DNA of 64,000 nucleotides from Rhodospirillaceae bacterium (GTDB lineage: Bacteria; Pseudomonadota; Alphaproteobacteria; Rhodospirillales; JABHCV01), in the NCBI GenBank assembly GCA_013204045.1, contig JABMOQ010000107.1, forward strand, positions 1 to 64,000. Reading direction: 5' to 3'. Made by a program: the position numbers and the translations under genes. Shown here piece after piece: positions 7,089-15,957 of this stretch. Each line of letters opens with the position of its first letter. Positions within the stretch are counted from its first letter, which is position 1. The notes under the pieces were generated by a model. That model worked only from the letters and a program-made list of their open reading frames with translations. It made no database searches and was not told the DNA's origin.

Positions 7089-7784
7089 ATGGAAAACTGG
7101 CCCTTCCAGATTATCGACCTGGTCGTCATCGTGGTGCTGCTGATCTCGGCGTTCCTGGCCTATGCCCGCGGCTTCGTTCACGAGGTGCTGTCGGTTGCCG
7201 GGTGGATCGGCGCCGGTTTCGCCGCCCTTTACGGCCAGCCCTATGTGCAGCCCTATGTGCGCCAGCTGATCCCGTCGCAGATGATTGCCGACCTGGCCAC
7301 CGGCACCATTACTTTCGTCGTCGCGCTGGCGGCGCTGTCGCTGCTGACCCGGGCCATATCGAAGCTGGTTCAGGGCAGCGCCCTGAATTCCCTCGACCGG
7401 GCGCTTGGCTTCCTGTTCGGGCTGGCCCGTGGGGCCGTGCTGATTTGCCTGCTCTATCTGGGTGTCCAGTGGCTGACACCGCCCGACGATCAACCGCAAT
7501 GGATGACCGAGGCCCGCACCATGCCGCTGATCACCGTCGGCGCCGCATGGATCAAGATGCTGCTGCCCGATGACGCCGGCGAGGAAGGTGACAAGATCAA
7601 GGACCAGGCCATCGAAAAGGCGCGCCAGGAAAGCCTGAAAGTGATGGAGGGGCTGATCTCGCCGGCACCGAAGGGGGACGACAGCCAGCCTGCAGAAGGC
7701 TACGATAAGAAAACGCGCAGCGCCATTGAGAACCTGATCGACAACATGACAGGCAATACGCCGGAAGATACCCTGCAACAATAA
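7089..7784 (+). CDS. cvpA: CvpA family membrane protein
   Basis: A 231-residue inner-membrane protein with four predicted hydrophobic helices in the first 150 residues (L-V-V-I-V-V-L-L-I-S-A-F-L-A-Y-A-R-G-F at the start is typical). A long polar C-terminal tail rich in Lys/Glu follows, of a kind seen in alphaproteobacterial members. CvpA is needed for colicin V production in E. coli and is linked to envelope integrity; its biochemical activity is unknown. It starts 5 nt after radA and lies 19 nt before purF, forming a radA-cvpA-purF unit. Confidence 0.92.
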   Translation: MENWPFQIIDLVVIVVLLISAFLAYARGFVHEVLSVAGWIGAGFAALYGQPYVQPYVRQLIPSQMIADLATGTITFVVALAALSLLTRAISKLVQGSALNSLDRALGFLFGLARGAVLICLLYLGVQWLTPPDDQPQWMTEARTMPLITVGAAWIKMLLPDDAGEEGDKIKDQAIEKARQESLKVMEGLISPAPKGDDSQPAEGYDKKTRSAIENLIDNMTGNTPEDTLQQ

Positions 7785-7803
7785 CGGACGTTTCCCAACC
7801 AAG

Positions 7804-9273
7804 ATGCCGAAACCCGATCAAATACCCGACTTTCCGATCTCTGATGATCGCCTGCACGATGAATGCGGCGTCTTTGGCATCTATCGCCACCTGGACGCGG
7901 CGGCCCACTCGGCCCTTGGCCTGCATGCCCTGCAACACCGGGGACAGGAAGCCGCCGGCATCGTTTCCTACGACGGAGAGCACTTTCATTCACACCGGGC
8001 GCTTGGCCTGGTCGGTGACAATTTCAATTCCAAAGATGTGATCCGCACCCTGCCCGGCGAAATGGCCATCGGTCATGTGCGCTATTCGACAACCGGCGAT
8101 ACGGTGCTGCGCAACGTTCAACCGCTGTTCGCCGATTTCAAGTTCGGAGGCCTGGCCATCGCCCATAACGGCAACCTGACCAACGCCTATGGCTTGCGCA
8201 AGGCGCTGGTCGATCGCGGCTGCATCTTCCAATCAACCAGCGACACCGAAACCTTTATCCACCTGATCGCCATCAGCCGTGGCGCCAATGTGGTCGAACG
8301 GGTGACCGATGCCTTGCGGCAGGTCGAAGGCGCCTATTCGCTGGTCGCCATGACCCGGGAAAAGCTGATCGGTGTGCGCGACCCCATGGGGGTCAGGCCG
8401 CTGGTGCTGGGGCAGATCGGAGAATCCTACATTCTGGCGTCGGAAACCTGTGCGCTGGATATCATCGGGGCTGAATTCGTGCGCGATGTAGAGCCCGGCG
8501 AATTAATCGTCATCGACAAAAAAGGCGTCCACTCCTTCCGGCCGTTCGTGCCGGTGGCGACGAAATTCTGCATTTTCGAATACATCTACTTCGCCCGTCC
8601 TGACAGCAACATCGAAGGCAAGAACGTCTATCAGGTTCGAAAAGATATCGGCGCCGAACTGGCCCGGGAAAGCCCTGTGGATGCCGATGTGGTGGTGCCG
8701 GTCCCCGATTCCGGGGTGCCGTCGGCAATCGGCTATGCCGAGCAATCGGGCATTCCGTTCGAGCTTGGCATCATCCGCAATCATTATGTGGGGCGCACCT
8801 TTATCGAACCGACCCAGCAGATCCGTAATTTGGGCGTTAAACTGAAGCACAATGCCAATGCGCTCTACCTGAAAGACAAGCGGGTTATTTTGATCGATGA
8901 TTCCATCGTCCGAGGCACAACGTCTGTAAAGATCGTCGATATGGTGCGCGCCGCCGGGGCCAAGGAAGTCCATATGCGCATTTCCAGCCCGCCGATCAGC
9001 CATTCGTGTTTTTACGGCATCGATACCCCGTCGTCGGAAGAACTCATGGCATCGACTCATAATGTTGAGGAAATGGCCAAGATCATCGGTGTCGATACGC
9101 TGGCCTTCATATCCTACGACGGCCTGTACCGGGCGGTTGGCGAGGAAGTCCGCAACCCGGTGCAACCCCAGTATTGCGATGCCTGCTTCAGCGGCGATTA
9201 CCCGATTCGCCTGACCGATCAAGAAGCCGGCCCGTCGCCGACCCAGCTATCCCTGTTGACCGAGCGGGAATGA
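7804..9273 (+). CDS. purF: Amidophosphoribosyltransferase
   Basis: A 489-residue enzyme for the first committed step of purine synthesis (PRPP plus glutamine to phosphoribosylamine). A short propeptide precedes the catalytic cysteine in H-D-E-C-G-V-F-G (residue 20). The N-terminal Ntn glutaminase domain is followed by a phosphoribosyltransferase domain with V-I-L-I-D-D-S-I-V-R-G-T-T. Cysteines in K-F-C-I-F-E-Y, S-C-F-Y-G-I-D and Y-C-D-A-C-F correspond to the [4Fe-4S] ligands of the Bacillus-type enzyme, so this is the oxygen-sensitive Fe-S form with an N-terminal propeptide. Its stop overlaps the start of the next gene. Confidence 0.96.
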   Translation: MPKPDQIPDFPISDDRLHDECGVFGIYRHLDAAAHSALGLHALQHRGQEAAGIVSYDGEHFHSHRALGLVGDNFNSKDVIRTLPGEMAIGHVRYSTTGDTVLRNVQPLFADFKFGGLAIAHNGNLTNAYGLRKALVDRGCIFQSTSDTETFIHLIAISRGANVVERVTDALRQVEGAYSLVAMTREKLIGVRDPMGVRPLVLGQIGESYILASETCALDIIGAEFVRDVEPGELIVIDKKGVHSFRPFVPVATKFCIFEYIYFARPDSNIEGKNVYQVRKDIGAELARESPVDADVVVPVPDSGVPSAIGYAEQSGIPFELGIIRNHYVGRTFIEPTQQIRNLGVKLKHNANALYLKDKRVILIDDSIVRGTTSVKIVDMVRAAGAKEVHMRISSPPISHSCFYGIDTPSSEELMASTHNVEEMAKIIGVDTLAFISYDGLYRAVGEEVRNPVQPQYCDACFSGDYPIRLTDQEAGPSPTQLSLLTERE

Positions 9274-10019
9274 TGGCAAAGGGCGGCCGCTTGCAGGGGC
9301 GCGTTGCACTGGTCACGGGGGCATCACGGGGTATTGGCCGCGCCGTCGCCCTTCGTTTCGCCGCCGAGGGCGCCCACGTTATTTTGACCGCCCGCACGGT
9401 TGCCGGCCTGGAGGAACTGGATGACGAAATTCAGGTTTTGACCGGCGAGGCCGCGACCCTGGTTCCGTCCGACCTGACAAATTTTGATGACATCGATAAA
9501 ATGGGCGCCGCCGTCCATGACCGTTTCAAGCGCCTTGATGTGCTGGTCGGCAATGCCGGACTGCTGACACCGTTAACCCCCATGGCGCAGGTCAAACCAG
9601 CCGACTGGGACGCGCAACTGGCCATTAACCTGACCGCCAACTATCGCCTGTTGCGCAGCTTTGATCCGCTGCTTAAAGCGTCGGACGCGGGCCGCGCCAT
9701 CTTTGTTTCATCGACGGTGACGCAAGATGTCTGGCCCTACTGGGGTGCCTATGCGGTCACCAAGGCAGGACTTGAAACCATGGTCAGGACCTACGCCGCC
9801 GAAAATGCCAAGACCCACGTGCGCGCCAACCTGATCAATCCCGGCCCGACGCGCACCACCATGCGGCCCATCGCCTACCCCGGCGAAGATCCGGAAACGG
9901 TAAAGCCGCCGGAGGCATTGACGGAAGATTTCCTGAAGCTGGCAGAGGCTTCATGCGATCTCAACGGCCAGGTCATACAGGTGGCCACGCCGCGCCCACC
10001 GGATACCTTGCCTGAATAA
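9270..10019 (+). CDS. Short-chain dehydrogenase/reductase next to purF
   Basis: A 249-residue NAD(P)-dependent SDR. It shows the cofactor loop T-G-A-S-R-G-I-G near residue 14, the N-A-G motif, the catalytic serine in V-S-S-T-V and Y-A-V-T-K (Tyr/Lys dyad). The start is an ATGATGG overlapping the purF stop (translational coupling). An in-frame frame extending further upstream is only purF sequence. An SDR immediately after purF is conserved in many alphaproteobacteria, but its substrate is unknown. Nothing in the sequence points to a specific substrate. Confidence 0.88.
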   Translation: MMAKGGRLQGRVALVTGASRGIGRAVALRFAAEGAHVILTARTVAGLEELDDEIQVLTGEAATLVPSDLTNFDDIDKMGAAVHDRFKRLDVLVGNAGLLTPLTPMAQVKPADWDAQLAINLTANYRLLRSFDPLLKASDAGRAIFVSSTVTQDVWPYWGAYAVTKAGLETMVRTYAAENAKTHVRANLINPGPTRTTMRPIAYPGEDPETVKPPEALTEDFLKLAEASCDLNGQVIQVATPRPPDTLPE

Positions 10020-10054
10020 CGACTTCTGTTACAGTTAACCGGGAGGATATTTCC

Positions 10055-11719
10055 ATTTCCGCAACACAGATACTGATCAACCTTATCGGCGCCGTCGCCA
10101 TGTTGCTGTGGGGCATGCGCATGGTCCGCACGGGCATCGAGCGGGCTTTCGGCTCTGGCTTGCGTCAGGCTATCGGGCGCAGCGTCGATAATCGGTTCAA
10201 GGCTTTGTGCGTCGGAATCGGCGTCACCGCCCTGCTGCAAAGCAGCACGGCGACGGCGTTCATGGTGGCATCGTTTGCCAGCCGCGGACTGATGGCAACG
10301 GCGCCGGCGCTGGCCGTCATGCTGGGCGCCGATATCGGTACCACGCTGGTCGCCCAGGTGCTGTCGTTCGACATCAGCTGGCTGTCGCCATTGTTGATCC
10401 TGGCCGGTGTGGTCGCCCATTACACATCAAACAAAACCCTGACCCGGCAACTGGGCCGCGCCGCCATCGGCCTTGGGCTGATGTTGCTGGCCTTGAAGCT
10501 GATCGTCGCCACCTCGGCCCCGATGCAGAGTTCCGACGTCCTGATTGAAGTCTTCGCATCCCTGGCCGGAGAACCGCTGATCGGCCTGCTGCTCGCCGCC
10601 CTGCTGACCTGGCTCGCTCATTCCAGCCTTGCGGTTGTATTGCTGGTGATGTCGTTGGCCGCCGGTGGCGTGGTGCCGCTGTCCCTGGCCTTCGCGCTGG
10701 TTATCGGCGCGAACTTAGGCGGAGCCCTGCCGCCGGTTATTGCGACCTGGACCGTGGGGCCGGAAGCCCGCCGGGTGCCGCTTGGAAACGCTTTCTTCAA
10801 GGTCAGCGGCTGCATAATCATGCTGCCGCTGATTGGCTTTATCCAGCCCTATGTGGCCATGGTCGAGGCCGACGCGGCGCGCCAGATCGTCAATTTCCAT
10901 ACCCTGTTCAACCTGTCGATTGCCGTTATTTTCATCTTCACCACCGATGCCGTGGCCCGGGTCGCCACCGCCAAACTGCCGGCGATCCCCGATACCCTAG
11001 ACCCGGGCGTGCCCCGCCATCTGGACCGCGCCCACATCACCGAGCCAACCATCGCGCTGGCCAGCGCGGCGCGGGAAACCATGCGCATGGGTGACATCGT
11101 CGAGAAAATGCTGCGCGACAGCCTGATTGTGCTGACCACCGACGACAAAAACCTGGCCCGTCAGGTGGTCAAGATGGATAACGCCGTCGACAAGCTGCAC
11201 GAGGCGATCAAGCTTTACGTGACCGAGGCCAGCCGCGAACGCCTTGACGACGATCACAGCCGACGCACGACCAATATCCTGACCTTCACAACCGATCTGG
11301 AACACATCGGCGATATCGTCGAAAACCTGATGGACATGGCGGCCAAGAAGATCAAGCGCAATATGCATTTTTCCAAAGACGGCTTTGGGGAAATCATTGC
11401 CATTCACGAAAGGGTCGCCGACAACCTGCAACTGGCCCTCGGCATTTTCATATCCGATGATGTCAAGCTGGCCCGTCAGCTGTTGGAAGAAAAGCGCATC
11501 GTCAAGGCGATGGAGCGCACCGGGGCCGAAAGCCACATGGCGCGATTGCGCGAGGGTCGCCCGGAAAGCATCGAAACCAGCGCCCTGCACATGGATATCC
11601 TGCGCGACCTGAAACGTATCCATTCGCATATTGTCGCCATTGCCTATCCGGTACTGGAACAGGCCGGCGAGCTGAAAAACCCGCCGCAGGTGGAAGAACC
11701 GGAAGAAGAAAATGAGTAG
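10055..11719 (+). CDS. Na+/phosphate cotransporter family protein with PhoU-like tail (ATT start proposed)
   Basis: A 554-residue NptA/YjbB-like protein. Two Na/Pi-cotransporter repeats carry L-L-Q-S-S-T (first) and W-L-A-H-S-S-L (second) in about eight membrane helices over residues 1-300. A cytoplasmic PhoU-like helical domain covers 345-550. The first NTG-type start, ATG at 10100, would begin inside the first helix at M-L-L-W-G-M-R. The frame is open upstream and gives I-S-A-T-Q-I-L-I-N-L-I-G-A-V-A before it, the expected N-terminus. GGAGG at 10042-10046 lies 8 nt before an ATT at 10055. I therefore propose an ATT start; CTG at 10073 is the alternative. E. coli YjbB is associated with phosphate export. 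Confidence 0.82.
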   Translation: MSATQILINLIGAVAMLLWGMRMVRTGIERAFGSGLRQAIGRSVDNRFKALCVGIGVTALLQSSTATAFMVASFASRGLMATAPALAVMLGADIGTTLVAQVLSFDISWLSPLLILAGVVAHYTSNKTLTRQLGRAAIGLGLMLLALKLIVATSAPMQSSDVLIEVFASLAGEPLIGLLLAALLTWLAHSSLAVVLLVMSLAAGGVVPLSLAFALVIGANLGGALPPVIATWTVGPEARRVPLGNAFFKVSGCIIMLPLIGFIQPYVAMVEADAARQIVNFHTLFNLSIAVIFIFTTDAVARVATAKLPAIPDTLDPGVPRHLDRAHITEPTIALASAARETMRMGDIVEKMLRDSLIVLTTDDKNLARQVVKMDNAVDKLHEAIKLYVTEASRERLDDDHSRRTTNILTFTTDLEHIGDIVENLMDMAAKKIKRNMHFSKDGFGEIIAIHERVADNLQLALGIFISDDVKLARQLLEEKRIVKAMERTGAESHMARLREGRPESIETSALHMDILRDLKRIHSHIVAIAYPVLEQAGELKNPPQVEEPEEENE

Positions 11720-12707
11720 CGATTCGAAAGTTACCGCAACCATCGATTTTTCAAGCGATGGCAAGCACTGGGGTCATTTAAGTATTCCCCATTCACGCAA
11801 CGCATCGGCATGGGGGGCGGTTCATCTCCCGGTTATTTCCATCCGCGGCGGCCAGGGACAGGTGATGGTGATCACCGGCGGTAACCACGGCGACGAATAC
11901 GAAGGCCCCATAGCCCTGATGAAGCTGGCACGAGAGCTGGAAGCGGGCACCATTAACGGCCAGGTGATCATCATTCCGGCACTTAACTTTCCCGCCGTCA
12001 TGGCTGGGGCGCGGGTGTCGCCCATCGACGGTGTCAACATGAACCGGGCCTTTCCGGGGGACCGCAACGGCAGTGTGTCGTCGATGATCGCGCATTTTGT
12101 CACAGAGAAAATCCTGCCCCGGGCCGATGCCGTGCTCGACATTCATTCCGGCGGCAAGACCCTGATGTTTTCGCCCCAGGCCTGCTATCACAAGCTGGAC
12201 GACGCCGACCTGACCTTACGGGCCATGCAGGCGGCCATGGCCTTCGGTGCCCCCATTACGCTGGAACTGGTCGAACTGGATGCCGGCGGCATGCTCGATA
12301 GTACCGTCGAGGATATGGGCAAGGTGTTCGTCACCACCGAGTTGGGCGGCGGCGGGACGACGACGCCCGAGACCATCGCCATGGCCGAGCGCGGCATCCG
12401 CAACCTGCTGGCGCATTTCGGCGTGACCTCCGGAAAACCGGTGCCCTGCCAGGACCAGCGCATGATGCATATGCCCGACACTGATTGCGTCATCATCTGC
12501 GACGATGCCGGTATCTACGAGGCACTGGTCAATCTAAACGCAACCATCACCGCCGGTGATGCCATCGGCCAAATTCATTTTCCTGAAAAACCGGAACGCG
12601 CGCCCGTCGTTTACCGGGCGGCCCGTGACGGCGTGCTGATCGCGCGTTCCCACAAGGCGCTGGTCGAGCCCGGTGATTTCCTGGCCCTGATCGCCGCCGA
12701 CAGATAA
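11712..12707 (+). CDS. AstE/AspA-family zinc deacylase, DoeB-like
   Basis: A 331-residue M14-type zinc carboxypeptidase-fold deacylase of the succinylglutamate desuccinylase/aspartoacylase family. Zinc-site motifs are N-H-G-D-E-Y-E-G near residue 58 and D-I-H-S-G-G near 143; a catalytic-type E-L-G-G-G occurs near 213. The sequence pattern most resembles DoeB, the N-alpha-acetyl-diaminobutyrate deacetylase of ectoine degradation. No other ectoine gene is in the window, so the acyl substrate is open. It overlaps the Na/Pi transporter by 8 nt, so the two are translationally coupled, an association I cannot explain. It ends 1 nt before a convergent DeoR gene. Confidence 0.82.
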   Translation: MSSDSKVTATIDFSSDGKHWGHLSIPHSRNASAWGAVHLPVISIRGGQGQVMVITGGNHGDEYEGPIALMKLARELEAGTINGQVIIIPALNFPAVMAGARVSPIDGVNMNRAFPGDRNGSVSSMIAHFVTEKILPRADAVLDIHSGGKTLMFSPQACYHKLDDADLTLRAMQAAMAFGAPITLELVELDAGGMLDSTVEDMGKVFVTTELGGGGTTTPETIAMAERGIRNLLAHFGVTSGKPVPCQDQRMMHMPDTDCVIICDDAGIYEALVNLNATITAGDAIGQIHFPEKPERAPVVYRAARDGVLIARSHKALVEPGDFLALIAADR

Positions 12708-12708
12708 A

Positions 12709-13464
12709 TCAGGCGACCAGCACCTCGACGGAAGCTTTCTTCAGGGCCTGGGCCATGGCCCCGGTCGGTTTGACATCGGTGATCAGCTTGGCCAGCCCCA
12801 CCAGATCCGACACCATGACCGGCGCCACCCGGTCAAACTTTGTTTTATCGGCCAGCAATACGGTCATACGGGCCTGCGCCAGCATCAGCCGCCTGAGTTC
12901 GGCAGCCTCGCGGCTGTAATCGGTGAGCCCCCTTTCGGCGGATATGGCGCTGGCGCCGACGAAGGCAAAGTCGCAATAATAGTTGGCCAGCATGATCGTC
13001 GCATCGCGGCCGAGGATCGCCCCCTCGGCGCCCTGGATCTGGCCGCCAAGCATGAACACCCGGTTATCGTTGCGTCCGGAAAGCTGTCCGGCCACGCGCA
13101 CGTCATTGGTATGAATGGTAAGCCGTCGCCGGGGGGCCAGCGCCTCGGCCAGACACAACGTGGTGGTGCCCGAATCGATGATCAGCGACGCCCCGTCGGC
13201 GACCAACTCGGCCGCCGCCCGGCCGATGGCGCGCTTGCCCCGGATATTGACCGACATACGCTCGGCGAAGGCCGGTTCCTGGGCATCCATTGACAGGGCC
13301 CCGCCGTGGGTTTTTTGTAAGCGATTCTCGTTGGCCAGCCGACTGATATCGCGGCGCACGGTTTCCCTGGATACTTTCAGGCGCCGGTGCAATTCGGTCA
13401 CCGAGACCGAGCCATTGCGGGCCAGGATATCGAGTATGGTGGTGCGTCTTTGTTCGGCCAACAT
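12709..13464 (-). CDS. DeoR-family transcriptional regulator (island regulator 1)
   Basis: A 251-residue regulator with an N-terminal DeoR winged helix (residues 5-57, with S-R-E-T-V-R-R-D-I-S-R-L) and a C-terminal DeoR sensor domain (I-I-D-S-G-T-T-T phosphate-type loop near 95; D-K-T-K-F-D near 205). DeoR-family sensors usually bind phosphorylated metabolites. It is divergent from the AEP-type ABC transporter operon and most likely controls it, but a link to other neighbours is not excluded. A second DeoR protein of similar layout sits at the far end of the island. Confidence 0.88.
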   Translation of the reverse strand: MLAEQRRTTILDILARNGSVSVTELHRRLKVSRETVRRDISRLANENRLQKTHGGALSMDAQEPAFAERMSVNIRGKRAIGRAAAELVADGASLIIDSGTTTLCLAEALAPRRRLTIHTNDVRVAGQLSGRNDNRVFMLGGQIQGAEGAILGRDATIMLANYYCDFAFVGASAISAERGLTDYSREAAELRRLMLAQARMTVLLADKTKFDRVAPVMVSDLVGLAKLITDVKPTGAMAQALKKASVEVLVA

Positions 13465-13686
13465 ACCCTGAAATCCCTGTTTTCCCTTAATTTACGCCCC
13501 ACAGTTGCCCATGGACCGTGGCGCCGTCAATGGCGTTTCCGACTGTTTAGAAGCATTATAGTACTGTCATGAAATCACATTTGTCATTTTGTGCTTTTTT
13601 ATGGAACAATACCGCCAAGCCTTGGGGTGGGGCAGAGATACACCTTAAATATATAATAAAACCAGGGAGATGGAGGCTTTAATCTC
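13465..13686. promoter_or_regulatory. Divergent control region, DeoR-1 / AEP transporter
   Basis: 222 nt without a gene. It includes a direct repeat TGTCAT at 13565-13570 and 13582-13587 (17-nt period) inside an AT-rich stretch, and a purine-rich ribosome site (GGGAGATGGAGG) upstream of the binding-protein start. The repeat is a candidate operator for the DeoR protein. Confidence 0.35.
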
Positions 13687-14730
13687 ATGCTAAACAAATT
13701 ATCTTCATTCAAAATGACGAAGCTGGTGACGGTCGCTGCCGCTGCCGCATTCGTCTTTGGTGTCGGCGTCAAAGCCCATGCCGAAACCTTGACCGTTTAT
13801 ACTGCGGTCGAGGCCGAGGATCTGAAAAAATATGCGGCCCGTTTCAACGAGGATCACCCGGATATTGAAATCAAGTGGGTCCGTGATTCCACCGGTATTG
13901 TTACCGCCAAGCTGTTGGCCGAAAAGAACAACCCCCAGGCCGACGTCGTCTGGGGCCTGGCCGCCACCAGCCTGATGCTGCTGGGCAACGAAGGCATGTT
14001 GCAGGCCTATGCGCCGAAGGGACTGGATAAACTCGATCCCAAGTTCCGCGACAGCGCCAATCCGCCAAGCTGGACCGGCATGGATGCCTGGGTCGCCTCG
14101 ATCTGCGTCAACACGGTTGAGGCCGCCAAGTACAACCTGCCGACGCCGAGGAAATGGCGTGATCTGCTGAACTCTGCCTACAAGGGTCACATCATTATGC
14201 CGAACCCCAACTCTTCGGGTACAGGTTTCCTTGATGTGTCTTCGTGGCTGCAACTGTTCGGCGAAGGTGGCGGCTGGACATTTATGGATGGCCTGCACGA
14301 GAACATTGCCCGTTACACCCACTCCGGCTCGAAGCCATGTAAGCTGGCTGCATCCGGTGAAATTCCCATAGGCATCTCGTTCGCCTTCCGTGGCGCCAAG
14401 TCGAAAGCTGCCGGTGCTCCGCTGGATATCATCATTCCGGAAGAAGGCATTGGCTGGGACATGGAAGCCACCAGCATCATCAAGGGCACCAAGAAATTGG
14501 CAGCAGCCAAGACCCTGGTCGACTGGTCGGTCGGCGAAAAGGCCAACAAAATGTATAACGAAGGTTATGCCGTGATCGGTATTACCGCGTTGGCCAAGCC
14601 GGTCGAACACTTCCCGCCGGAAGTCGCATCCAAAATGATCGACAACGACTTCAAATGGGCGGCATCAAACCGTTCGCGCATCCTTGCCGAATGGCAGGCG
14701 CGTTACGATTCCAAATCGGACCCGAAATAA
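13687..14730 (+). CDS. Substrate-binding protein of a 2-aminoethylphosphonate-type ABC transporter
   Basis: A 347-residue periplasmic binding protein with a Sec signal peptide (basic start, hydrophobic A-A-A-A-F-V-F-G-V-G-V core, cleavage near K-A-H-A). The mature part has the iron/AEP class fold (L-T-V-Y-T-A-V-E-A-E-D; W-V-R-D-S-T-G-I-V-T-A-K; P-N-P-N-S-S-G-T-G). This matches the PhnS-like '2-AEP binding protein' group of the phnSTU-2 type. The ATPase and fused permease follow, and PhnW/PhnX lie close by, so AEP is the likely ligand; an iron(III) ligand is less likely from context. A strong terminator follows, typical of a highly expressed binding protein. Confidence 0.85.
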   Translation: MLNKLSSFKMTKLVTVAAAAAFVFGVGVKAHAETLTVYTAVEAEDLKKYAARFNEDHPDIEIKWVRDSTGIVTAKLLAEKNNPQADVVWGLAATSLMLLGNEGMLQAYAPKGLDKLDPKFRDSANPPSWTGMDAWVASICVNTVEAAKYNLPTPRKWRDLLNSAYKGHIIMPNPNSSGTGFLDVSSWLQLFGEGGGWTFMDGLHENIARYTHSGSKPCKLAASGEIPIGISFAFRGAKSKAAGAPLDIIIPEEGIGWDMEATSIIKGTKKLAAAKTLVDWSVGEKANKMYNEGYAVIGITALAKPVEHFPPEVASKMIDNDFKWAASNRSRILAEWQARYDSKSDPK

Positions 14731-14758
14731 TCCGGGCCGGTTGACTTGAAAACTCTGG

Positions 14759-14783
14759 AAGGGCCGGTGTTTCACCGGCCCTT
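14759..14783 (+). terminator. Intrinsic terminator after the AEP binding protein
   Basis: AAGGGCCGGTG and CACCGGCCCTT form a perfect 11-bp stem with a TTT loop, followed by CTTTTG. It lies inside the operon, so it should limit transcription of the ATPase and permease relative to the binding protein. Confidence 0.85.
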
Positions 14784-14835
14784 CTTTTGTATTAAACTAT
14801 GGCAAACGAATAACCATTGAACGGGGGGAAGGCTT

Positions 14836-15957
14836 TTGTCAGAAGGCAGTAGCAACGATCCGCATCCTTATTTAAGGATCCGCGACGTAACCAAAAAATT
14901 CGGCGACTTCACCGCCCTTAGGAACGTGTCCCTGGATGTCAACGAAGGTGAATTTGTTTGCTTCCTGGGCCCGTCCGGTTGCGGCAAAACGACCCTTCTG
15001 CGCGCCATCGCCGGGCTTGATATCCAGACGGTCGGCAGCATCGAACAAGCCGGCGTTGATATTTCCGCCCTGCCGCCGTCGGAACGGGATTTCGGCATTG
15101 TGTTTCAGTCCTATGCCCTGTTCCCCAATCTGACCATCAAGCGCAACGTCGGTTATGGATTGGAAAACCGCAAGACGCCGAAAGCAGAGATAGAGGCCCG
15201 CGTCGCCGAGCTTCTGGAACTGGTCGGTATGCCCGAACAGGGCGACAAGTATCCGGCACAGCTTTCCGGTGGACAGCAGCAACGGGTGGCGCTGGCCAGG
15301 GCGTTGGCGACCTCGCCGGGATTGCTGTTGCTGGACGAGCCCTTAAGCGCGCTGGACGCCAAGGTCCGCGTGCATCTGCGCCACGAAATCAAACACCTGC
15401 AACACAAGCTGGGCGTGACCACCATCATGGTCACCCATGACCAGGAAGAAGCCCTGACCATGGCCGATCGCATTGTCGTCATGAATGAAGGGGGCATCGA
15501 TCAGGTTGGAACGCCGCTTGAGATTTATCGCAGGCCCGCCAGCCCCTTCGTCGCCGATTTCGTCGGTACCATGAATTTCATTCCGGCCACCGTTTCCGGT
15601 CCCGACCGCGTCAGCATCGGCGGCAATGAAATCAACGTCGGCGAAGGCCTGAACGGCGTTGGCGTTGGCAGCCCGGTCACCGTCTGCATCCGGCCCGAGG
15701 ACGTAACCACCCGTGATATCGTCGGCTCATCGGCAAATTCTATCGAGACAACGGTCGATAATCTTGAGTTCCTGGGCTCCTTCTACCGGGCCCAGCTGTT
15801 AACCACGGGAAATGGTAAAGCAAAATTGCTGGCCGATTTTTCCATTAATCTGATCCGTGATATCGGCGTCGAGGAAGGTAAAACCCTGAGCATCAGCCTG
15901 CCGGAAAGCCGGCTACGGGTGTTCGAGGGCAGCGCCAAAACGGAGGCCGATATATGA
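14836..15957 (+). CDS. ABC transporter ATPase, 2-aminoethylphosphonate type
   Basis: A 373-residue ABC ATPase starting with TTG behind GGGGGGAAGG. It shows Walker A G-P-S-G-C-G-K-T-T near residue 46, Q-loop V-F-Q-S-Y-A-L-F-P, signature L-S-G-G-Q-Q-Q-R-V near 144, Walker B L-L-L-L-D-E-P-L-S-A-L-D and switch V-T-H-D. A C-terminal TOBE-like domain (residues 245-365) is typical of PotA/FbpC/AEP-type importers. The reading frame ends in ATGA shared with the permease start. The pairing with a fused double permease and AEP-type binding protein supports the AEP assignment. Confidence 0.87.
   Translation: MSEGSSNDPHPYLRIRDVTKKFGDFTALRNVSLDVNEGEFVCFLGPSGCGKTTLLRAIAGLDIQTVGSIEQAGVDISALPPSERDFGIVFQSYALFPNLTIKRNVGYGLENRKTPKAEIEARVAELLELVGMPEQGDKYPAQLSGGQQQRVALARALATSPGLLLLDEPLSALDAKVRVHLRHEIKHLQHKLGVTTIMVTHDQEEALTMADRIVVMNEGGIDQVGTPLEIYRRPASPFVADFVGTMNFIPATVSGPDRVSIGGNEINVGEGLNGVGVGSPVTVCIRPEDVTTRDIVGSSANSIETTVDNLEFLGSFYRAQLLTTGNGKAKLLADFSINLIRDIGVEEGKTLSISLPESRLRVFEGSAKTEADI

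Noticed and set aside
9174-9269. Upstream extension of the SDR frame
   Set aside because: It is purF coding sequence in another frame; the ATG overlapping the purF stop is the natural start.
13705-14610. 301-codon minus-strand frame
   Set aside because: Antisense to the AEP-type binding protein.
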